From: Bradyrhizobium sp. 186
Lineage (GTDB): Bacteria > Pseudomonadota > Alphaproteobacteria > Rhizobiales > Xanthobacteraceae
Reading direction: 5' to 3'
Length of the DNA stretch: 64,000 nucleotides
Assembly (NCBI RefSeq): GCF_023101685.1
Contig: NZ_CP082164.1
Span: forward strand, 9,238,001-9,302,000
Position numbers and translations under genes: made by a program. A model generated the notes under the pieces. That model was not told the origin of the DNA, searched no databases, and saw only the letters and a list, made by a program, of their open reading frames with translations. This document shows, piece by piece, positions 57,839 through 64,000 of this stretch. The stretch's first letter is position 1. Each line of letters begins with the position of its first letter.

Positions 57839-58723
57839 TCAGGCCTGCGTGATGTCGGCGTGGGGCCGGACAGGATCCGTAGGTACCGGCGCAGGCGCCG
57901 TCGAAAGCCACCAGCCCTCACCGGCAAACCAGCATGTCGCGTCGGGTGCGTCCCCTCTGCGCAACGACTGCACGCTCTCCCACCCTTTTGCGAACGCCTC
58001 GGCCAATCGCCGGCCGGCATCTGCATCCTGTAGTCCCGCGCAGCCGATGAACTGGGCTCGACCCAGGAATTTGGCGGACCAGATCACACCCTGATCGGGG
58101 CGCGTAATCATCAACATTCCACCGTGCACGCCCTCCGGCGCCAACGGAAACACCAGCCGCCCGCCGGGCCGCAGTGCATCGAGCCATTCCATGGCCGGCT
58201 GCGCCGCGCCCGCACAGACATAAATCACATCCACGCTGGGCAAATCGGACGCAATGCCCGAGCGCTCGCGCAGCTCGACTACGGCGATGTCTTTCAAATT
58301 CTCACGCGCGAGCGCCGCCAGGCGTTCGTCGATCTCATAGGCGTAGACGCGGCCGCCGGGACCGACGAGCTCGGCGAGAATTGCGGTGTAGTAGCCGGTT
58401 CCCGCACCGATCTGGAGTACCGTCTCGCCTTTCCTCACGGCGCAGCCGCTGAGCCAATAAGCGTGCGCACCGGGCATCCCGATATTGAGACCGCGCGTGC
58501 TATCGAGCGCCAGCAACGTGTTTTGATAGATGAAGGCGGGATCATCGTCCGGCGTCGCGACATAGGGGTGACCGCCAACCGAGATCGACCACGGCCCGGG
58601 TCCGACGAAGGGCTCGCGTTCAACCGTACGAAAGGCCTGCTCGATACGGGGATCCGCGGTCCTGGCCGCGGCGCAGATCAACTGCGCATAGAATGCACGA
58701 TATTTTGCCGAACGATCTTCCAT
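57839..58723 (-). CDS. PCMT-like SAM-dependent methyltransferase
   Basis: 294 residues. The SAM motif LQIGAGTGYYTAILAELVG and the start region EQAFRTVEREPFVG resemble protein-L-isoaspartate methyltransferases, but the length is greater and the family's usual substrate residues are less clear. It may methylate another target. Convergent with the RBBP9-like gene. Confidence 0.85.
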   Translation of the reverse strand: MEDRSAKYRAFYAQLICAAARTADPRIEQAFRTVEREPFVGPGPWSISVGGHPYVATPDDDPAFIYQNTLLALDSTRGLNIGMPGAHAYWLSGCAVRKGETVLQIGAGTGYYTAILAELVGPGGRVYAYEIDERLAALARENLKDIAVVELRERSGIASDLPSVDVIYVCAGAAQPAMEWLDALRPGGRLVFPLAPEGVHGGMLMITRPDQGVIWSAKFLGRAQFIGCAGLQDADAGRRLAEAFAKGWESVQSLRRGDAPDATCWFAGEGWWLSTAPAPVPTDPVRPHADITQA

Positions 58724-58805
58724 GTCGCCTCCGGGCAGCGAAGGCTATGATAGCACAACGATTGCGATATTCGAATGACCGCTGCAATCCGGGGCTTTGC
58801 GCGCT

Positions 58806-59951
58806 CTACTGCGCGGCCTTGCCCATCGCGCGCGCCGCCAAGGCGGCGAGCCTCGGATGGCGACGCAGCCCCTGCGCGGCATGGTCGCGCCAGACAAAAG
58901 GCAGGCCGCGCCAGGACAGCGCGACGCTGACATCGGTGAGCGGCACTCGCTCGGCGCCGAGGCGGCGCTTGTAATCCTGATTACCGATGCTGAGATCGAA
59001 GCGGCGCACGCCCTGCTCATGCAGCGCCTCCATGGTGCGTTCAGTCGCGAGCAGTCCGGGAGAGAAGTTCGCCCACGTCTTGCCGGAATGACTGATGCGC
59101 AGCAGGAAATAGGTCGCGCCGTACCTGACGCCGAGCGTACTGGCGACGATACCCTTGTCGCAGACCAGCGCCGAGATGACGGCATAGCCTTCAGCAACAC
59201 CCTGGCGCGCCACCTCGCGATAGAATCGGGCGTGAGCATCGTCGTTCAGCACGAACGGCGAGCCGAGCTGTCTCATCCGCTCTTCTTGCTGGACGTCCAT
59301 CACATCGAGGAACTCGCGCGCGCGCTCGACATCCGTGGCGATCTCGAACCGCGCGCTGCCAAGACGGGTGAAGACGCGCCAGCACCGCGGCAGCTGCAGG
59401 CGCCTGAGCGACGCCCGATAGTCCGCATAATCGTCGCCCGTCAGCACGACATTGCCGTTGAGCGAGCAGGATCCGACGCGGCCAAGCGACACCAGCGGGT
59501 TCGGCTTGCCGCCGACATGGGCCGGCATCTTCTTCAGGCGCAACAGATCGAAGCGGTCCGGCAGGGCGCGCAACGCATCGACCAGCGCCGCGCTGATTGC
59601 ACGCGTATCGGCGGCATCGAACGTGGCGTCGCATGCAAGGATCGGCGCGTTGTTGTCGGAGACGTCGAGATCGGCGAATTCGACGACGCGGATGCCGCGC
59701 CGCGTGTGGCTGATCATCGGCACCATCGCGATGTCCCTGCCGGTGGCGGCATCGGACATCACGGCAATCAGTGGCGCGACGCCGTGAAACGCCTCGTACC
59801 AGGCGGCGAGCCAGTAATCATGCTGGAACGCGGTGCGATGGCCTGCGTGCAGGCGCGATGCGGCCTGCCGCCAGTCACGTAAGAAATCCACTGAGATTCC
59901 CGACGTGCTTGACACCCGACCATCTAGTTGCTCAAGGCTGAGAAACGCCAT
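58806..59951 (-). CDS. GNAT/FemAB-like acetyltransferase (CelD/BcsL type)
   Basis: 381 residues. Two GNAT-like halves: DFLRDWRQAASRLHAGHRTA, QHDYWLAAWYEAFHG and MVPMISHTRRGIRV in the first, and ARFYREVARQGVAEGYAVIS, SHSGKTWANFSPGLLATERT and FDLSIGNQDYKRRLGAER in the second. This pattern is frequent in exopolysaccharide and cellulose gene clusters, where it may acylate sugars. It lies beside an O-antigen ligase gene. Confidence 0.85.
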   Translation of the reverse strand: MAFLSLEQLDGRVSSTSGISVDFLRDWRQAASRLHAGHRTAFQHDYWLAAWYEAFHGVAPLIAVMSDAATGRDIAMVPMISHTRRGIRVVEFADLDVSDNNAPILACDATFDAADTRAISAALVDALRALPDRFDLLRLKKMPAHVGGKPNPLVSLGRVGSCSLNGNVVLTGDDYADYRASLRRLQLPRCWRVFTRLGSARFEIATDVERAREFLDVMDVQQEERMRQLGSPFVLNDDAHARFYREVARQGVAEGYAVISALVCDKGIVASTLGVRYGATYFLLRISHSGKTWANFSPGLLATERTMEALHEQGVRRFDLSIGNQDYKRRLGAERVPLTDVSVALSWRGLPFVWRDHAAQGLRRHPRLAALAARAMGKAAQ

Positions 59952-60105
59952 CCGTGCCGGGCATACAGTTACTGATCATTTCCAGATAGATTATGTTTTG
60001 GCGCAGACCACAAGTTACGTCGCTGCTTATCGTTAAGCCGATACCGTCACGACGCGCGCGCTGTCCTTCATGTCCCGATATGAAACGCGCGGCTGCGACA
60101 AGCTG

Positions 60106-61458
60106 TCAGCGCTCGGGTTCCATTTGCTCGACGCATTGGAACCTCGCCAGGAAGTGCAGCCCTGCCACAGCGAGGGCGAACATGAACCAGATCGGATTCT
60201 GCCGTTCCAGCAGGAAGGTTTCGGTCGTCCCGTAGTACAGGCCGAACAGCCAGATGGTCAGGAACAGCTTTGTCAGCGCAGCGCTGTGGCTGTGAGCCTG
60301 CGCCGCCTGAAAATTCCTGAGCGGCGCGAGCGCGAAGATGAGGATCACGAGGACCAGCCCCGGCAGGCCGATGGTGATGGCGAGATCGAGGTAACTGTTG
60401 TGGCTGTGCGCGGCGGTCACGGCCCATTCGGAGCCTTTGGCGGTCTGCCGCTCGGTCACGTCGTCCCAGAACGCCGCATAGCCGTGGCCGACGATGGGCT
60501 TTTCCGCGATGGCTGCCAGCGCGAACTCCCAGATGTCGGAACGGCCGGTGAAGGTGGGGTCGACCGGAAGCAGCCGTGTGATGGCCCCAAGGCCGGGGCT
60601 CAAGACGCTGCCGACCGTCAGAAGGTTCATCACGATCAGCGGTACGAAGCAGATGATCCGCTTCAGCCACAGGCTTCGCGTGACGTAGACGAACGACGCC
60701 AGGGCGTAGATGGTCAGACACAGCACCGACGACGTCTTGCCGCCGGTGAAGATCAGGAAAATGCCGGCAAGCGCGGCGATCACGGGCCCCAACACGAACG
60801 AGCCGACGGCGGACAGATAGATGCCGACATAGACCAGGATGCTCATCACGGGCGAGGCGACGTTCTTGTGCCCGAAGCTGCCGCGCCAATCGCCGGCGAG
60901 CTGCGGCTCGGTGATGTCGAGTGCGGTGTGGATCGAATATTGCGGCGCGAGGAAGACGCCGAGATAGCACAGCACCAGCAGCACCAGCGCTGCGCCGCCG
61001 AGACACAGGTTGAAGCTTCGCTGCGTCGGCGGCAGCAGCGGGAGGAGGACGGCGAGCGAGGTCACGCTGGCCGCCAGCACGAACCGCTGGATCGACACCT
61101 CGCGGCTCTCGGAAAGCACCACATTGATCAGCATCCAACCGATGAAGCAGAGGTGCAGCGGGGTCACCAGGGTCTTCAGCGAGGGCGCATCGGTGGCAAC
61201 GGCGAACAGCACCGCAACGGCGGCCAGCAATCCAAAGGAGATGTAGTTCAGCGCCATCCGCCCGCCGACGACGTTGGCGACGTCCTCGCTGCGCAGGTCC
61301 GGAAACGGATCGAGCGTCACCAGCACCAGCAGCAGGGCCGCGACCGCGACGAGGCAGCGCGCCGCCTGCACGACATTCAGCCCCACAATCGCGTCGCGCA
61401 GCGCGTGGCTGTACGATCGGGCCTCGACGTCGGTCATGTCAGCGGTGCTGCGATCCAT
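60106..61458 (-). CDS. O-antigen ligase family protein
   Basis: 450 residues with about 11-12 membrane helices. The Wzy_C motif region GHGYAAFWDD, then TAAHSHNSYLDLAITIGLPG is clear. It attaches or polymerises sugar units from a lipid carrier at the periplasmic face. Similar proteins polymerise exopolysaccharides. It is one of several sugar genes at this end of the window. Preceded by 41 bases after the glycosyltransferase gene, so likely co-transcribed. Confidence 0.9.
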   Translation of the reverse strand: MDRSTADMTDVEARSYSHALRDAIVGLNVVQAARCLVAVAALLLVLVTLDPFPDLRSEDVANVVGGRMALNYISFGLLAAVAVLFAVATDAPSLKTLVTPLHLCFIGWMLINVVLSESREVSIQRFVLAASVTSLAVLLPLLPPTQRSFNLCLGGAALVLLVLCYLGVFLAPQYSIHTALDITEPQLAGDWRGSFGHKNVASPVMSILVYVGIYLSAVGSFVLGPVIAALAGIFLIFTGGKTSSVLCLTIYALASFVYVTRSLWLKRIICFVPLIVMNLLTVGSVLSPGLGAITRLLPVDPTFTGRSDIWEFALAAIAEKPIVGHGYAAFWDDVTERQTAKGSEWAVTAAHSHNSYLDLAITIGLPGLVLVILIFALAPLRNFQAAQAHSHSAALTKLFLTIWLFGLYYGTTETFLLERQNPIWFMFALAVAGLHFLARFQCVEQMEPER

Positions 61459-61499
61459 GGCTCAAGGCCGGTGTGATGAAGCCGGGGAAGCTTCAGGTC

Positions 61500-62606
61500 T
61501 TAGCCCATCCCCGTTAACCATCCGTCAACCAGCATGCCGGAACCGGTCGACACCGCATGCTGCCGCGCCACGCTCCGGGCGATCTCGTAATATTGCAGCG
61601 CTCGCTGCTCTAGGGTGAGATTGTCCAGCACATAGGCGCGCGGATCGAAGGTCTTCTCGGTGCACCCGGTCCAGAAATCCCCCCAGCGATCGTCGAAGCC
61701 GGTCCGGTCGACGAACTTGAGGCCGCAGCGCGCATCCCAATACGGCACCGACGACACCGGCTCGAACTGGACGCGGTGCGGGAAGTAGTCGGGATCCGGC
61801 CACGGGCCGCCGGGATCCCAGGCGAACACCGGTACGCCGCAAGACAAGGCCTGCTGGTAGGCGATGCCCTGGCTCTCGTTCTGGCACAGGAAGATCATCG
61901 CGCGCGAACGCTTCAGCGCCTCCTGATAATCCTCCTCCTTGTAGCTGCCGTAGCGCAGCTCGATGAATGAGCGGCCCTCCTTGACGAGCCGGGCGCGGAC
62001 CGGCTCGACCAGTTCGGGCACGTAACGCTCGCGGTCCCAACTGACCTTGTCGTAGAGCAGGACGTCGATGGTCTTGTCGCGCGGGCGCGACGGCGCCCAC
62101 AGCTCCGTATCGATGCCAACCGGCCAGGCTTCCGTGTCGGGCCAATATGGCCGGTACATATCGGCGTACCACGGGCCCGGCACCACCACCTTCTTCACCG
62201 GCAGGCGCTTGAACAGGTCGGGATCGTCCAGAGGATGATTGTGGGCGGCGACCCCGAGCAGGATCGGGTTCTTCCACGCGAACTTGTCGAGCAGGAAGGT
62301 GCGGCCGATGATGCAGGCAACTTCCTCGGGATGCTGCGCGATATAGCGGTAGTCGTTGACGCGGTAGCGGATGTCGAGCCGGTCGAGCCCGGCGCAGAGA
62401 TTGAGGAACACGCGAAGCTGCCCGCTCATGCGCGGCTCGCCGAACAGCATCCGGCGCGCCATGCGCCGCAGATGCCGGTCGCCGGGAAACCAGCGGTCGT
62501 CCTTGTCCTCGTAGAAGAGGTTGAGGACCATGTCGTCGGGATCGTAATCGAATGTCTTTGCGGGCACTGGAGTCCATCCGCGGCAATCAGGCCCGCACTC
62601 TCGCAT
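61500..62606 (-). CDS. Glycosyltransferase-like protein (family 1 type)
   Basis: 368 residues from MRECGPDCRGWTPVPAKTFD; starts at 62654 (GTG) or 62531 are also possible. A GT-B type C-terminal half is suggested by RAMIFLCQNESQGIAYQQAL and SCGVPVFAWDPGGPWPDPDY. The N-terminal half holds DDRWFPGDRHLRRMARRMLF and NLCAGLDRLDIRYRVNDYRY. Probably adds a sugar in polysaccharide synthesis. Exact sugar unknown. Confidence 0.8.
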   Translation of the reverse strand: MRECGPDCRGWTPVPAKTFDYDPDDMVLNLFYEDKDDRWFPGDRHLRRMARRMLFGEPRMSGQLRVFLNLCAGLDRLDIRYRVNDYRYIAQHPEEVACIIGRTFLLDKFAWKNPILLGVAAHNHPLDDPDLFKRLPVKKVVVPGPWYADMYRPYWPDTEAWPVGIDTELWAPSRPRDKTIDVLLYDKVSWDRERYVPELVEPVRARLVKEGRSFIELRYGSYKEEDYQEALKRSRAMIFLCQNESQGIAYQQALSCGVPVFAWDPGGPWPDPDYFPHRVQFEPVSSVPYWDARCGLKFVDRTGFDDRWGDFWTGCTEKTFDPRAYVLDNLTLEQRALQYYEIARSVARQHAVSTGSGMLVDGWLTGMG

Positions 62607-62806
62607 GGGACCGGCTGTCGCACTTCTCGAAACCTGCGACAGACTTAACGCCACGGGCTTAACGCTAATCTACGAAACCGGCGTTGCGCCGGCCATCGCA
62701 GCAACGATGAGAGCGCTATGCGGGTATCATCCGCAACGGCCAAGGCTACGACTGCAGCTCCGAGGGGGGCGGCCTGGTTAACAGATCCTTAAAGACGAGC
62801 CGCCGC

Positions 62807-63793
62807 TTGACCACCGCCGACGATATGCTCGATTCACCGGCCACTGCGCTTGCGGCCGAAGGCGCGCGCGACGCGCTGCCGGCGACTTCGGTCGCGCCGG
62901 TCTCTGTCGTCATTCCTGCCAAAAATGCTGCCGCCTATATCGGCGAGACCATCGCAAGCGCGCTGGCGCAAGGCGACGTCACCGAGGTGATCGTGGTGGA
63001 CGATGGCTCGACCGACGACACCGTTGCGATCGTCCACGCCATCCGTGATCCGCGGCTGCGCCTGATGAGGAACGATGCCGCCGGTGTATCGGCCGCGCGA
63101 AACCTCGGCGCACGGAATGCCGGCGGTGACTGGCTGGTCTTCCTCGACGCCGACGACCGCCTGCGTCTCGGCGCGGTGACGACGCTGCTGGCGGGTGCCC
63201 GGGCCGCACCGCGCGCGGTTCTGGTCTATGGCGACTACGACACGATCGACAGCGAGGGGCGCCCGATCGGCCGGCGCGACCTCTTGAAGGGACGCCTCAA
63301 GCCGTCCGGCCACGTGCTGGAGCGGCTGGCCACCGGCAACTTCATCGTCAATGGCGGCATCATGCTCGTCCGCACCGGTGCCTTTCGCGCGACAGGCGGC
63401 TTCGACACTTCGCTGCGATATTGCGAGGATTGGCATTGCTGGTGCCGCCTCGCCGCGATCGGCGAGTTCGCATTCGTCCCGGAAATTCTGCTCGACTATC
63501 GTCTGCACACCGCCAACACCATGAATGCGGCGGTGCGGACGCCGCAGGATTTTCTCCCGGCGGTCGCGCGCGTGTTCAGCGACAAATTGATTCTGGCCAA
63601 GCTGCCCGCGGATGCTGCGCCTCGGCTGCGCCGGGCGGCCGAGATCCATCTCGTGACCTATTCGGCCACGCAAGCGATCCGCTTCGGAAGGTATCGCGAC
63701 GCTCTCACCTATCTCGGCATGGTCGGCCGGCGGTCGCTCAAGGCGATACCGCGGTCCGCGACCAAGATCGCGCTCGCCTATTTTGGAATCTAG
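62807..63793 (+). CDS. Glycosyltransferase family 2
   Basis: 328 residues from a TTG start with gag upstream; the ATG at 62825 is an alternative. GT-A domain: VVIPAKNAAAYIGETIASAL, VIVVDDGSTDDT, LVFLDADDRLRLGA, then FRATGGFDTSLRYCEDWHCW. No membrane span, so it is a cytosolic transferase, probably for a polysaccharide. Divergent from the family 1-type gene. Confidence 0.9.
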   Translation: MTTADDMLDSPATALAAEGARDALPATSVAPVSVVIPAKNAAAYIGETIASALAQGDVTEVIVVDDGSTDDTVAIVHAIRDPRLRLMRNDAAGVSAARNLGARNAGGDWLVFLDADDRLRLGAVTTLLAGARAAPRAVLVYGDYDTIDSEGRPIGRRDLLKGRLKPSGHVLERLATGNFIVNGGIMLVRTGAFRATGGFDTSLRYCEDWHCWCRLAAIGEFAFVPEILLDYRLHTANTMNAAVRTPQDFLPAVARVFSDKLILAKLPADAAPRLRRAAEIHLVTYSATQAIRFGRYRDALTYLGMVGRRSLKAIPRSATKIALAYFGI

Positions 63794-63808
63794 TCGGTCA
63801 GCGTAGCT

Positions 63809-64000
63809 TCAGGACACGATCTTCGAAGCTTCATAGGGCTTCGGCTCGAGGCCGAAAGCGGCGAGCGCAGCGCCAAGCGCGACCATCACGGGGTGCATCG
63901 CGACGACGGCCTTCGACGTCGGCAGCAGGCGAGCCGCGCGAACCAGCGATAACGGCAACCGTCCGAGCATCTGCGCAAACACCCGCGCCTTCGCTGCCGC
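63809..64000 (-). CDS. C-terminal end of an unidentified protein
   Basis: 63 residues are open to the window edge: starts AAAKARVFAQMLGRLPLSLV, then RAARLLPTSKAVVAMHPVMV and ends AFGLEPKPYEASKIVS. Not enough is seen to name a family. Its place suggests the polysaccharide cluster continues. It is convergent with the family 2 glycosyltransferase. Confidence 0.65.
   Translation of the reverse strand, partial: AAAKARVFAQMLGRLPLSLVRAARLLPTSKAVVAMHPVMVALGAALAAFGLEPKPYEASKIVS

Noticed and set aside
60070..61476. 468-codon plus-strand frame opposite the O-antigen ligase
   Set aside because: Charged low-complexity translation typical of the antisense of a membrane protein; the minus-strand frame has clear helices and the Wzy_C motif.

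Overview
The window is GC-rich, densely packed alphaproteobacterial chromosome, most likely Bradyrhizobium or a close relative such as Rhodopseudomonas. The reasons are the protein content (GlcDEF, a HisZ/HisG pair, a TorF-type porin, DUF2093 and DUF2076 proteins, a dehalogenase nearly residue-for-residue like the Rhodopseudomonas fluoroacetate dehalogenase, a cytochrome resembling the c550 type) and many 80-145 bp intergenic palindromes. I saw no tRNA, rRNA, CRISPR array, phage gene, transposase or integrase. It reads as core chromosome with small accessory groups.

Layout. 0-13 kb: the end of mutL, rsmD, a pseudouridine synthase with a very long disordered N-terminus, tadA, a fluoroacetate-type dehalogenase, purD, a hydrolase / membrane protein / winged-helix regulator operon, xseA, and a secreted hydrolase-like protein that lacks its nucleophile. 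13-14 kb: a gene-poor pocket with two micro-ORFs. 14-19.5 kb: a minus-strand envelope operon (pmbA, cysQ, DUF4170, lysophospholipid acyltransferase, waaA, lpxK) for Kdo-lipid A synthesis. 20-31 kb: ubiA, rsmE, hisZ-hisG, a polyprenyl-phosphate glycosyltransferase with a YdjC-type deacetylase, a DUF2076 protein, an L,D-transpeptidase, a CheZ-like protein and an Omp19-like lipoprotein. 31-33.5 kb: groES-groEL behind a near-perfect CIRCE operator. 35-46 kb: an L-lactate/glycolate permease, a BacA/BclA-like peptide ABC transporter, a porin, a histone H1-like protein, glcD-glcE-glcF and a cytochrome c.

46-58 kb: hydrolases, rpmJ, an amidohydrolase / haloacid dehalogenase / YbaK operon, an orphan Bug-type binding protein, a LysR regulator divergent from SDR-pirin-wrbA (a likely electrophile or quinone stress group), and an Lrp regulator divergent from an RBBP9-like hydrolase. 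58-64 kb: a PCMT-like methyltransferase, then the edge of a polysaccharide cluster (CelD/FemAB-like acetyltransferase, O-antigen ligase, two glycosyltransferases, and the end of one more gene).

I did not find a clearly new multi-gene system. The best leads are the glycosyltransferase-deacetylase pair (25.4-27.3 kb), which resembles the Francisella FlmF2-NaxD lipid A amino-sugar route; the fluoroacetate dehalogenase; the BclA-like transporter; the disordered Arg/Asp-rich extension on the pseudouridine synthase; and the nucleophile-less hydrolase. All family names come from reading the translated sequences; no database search was run.
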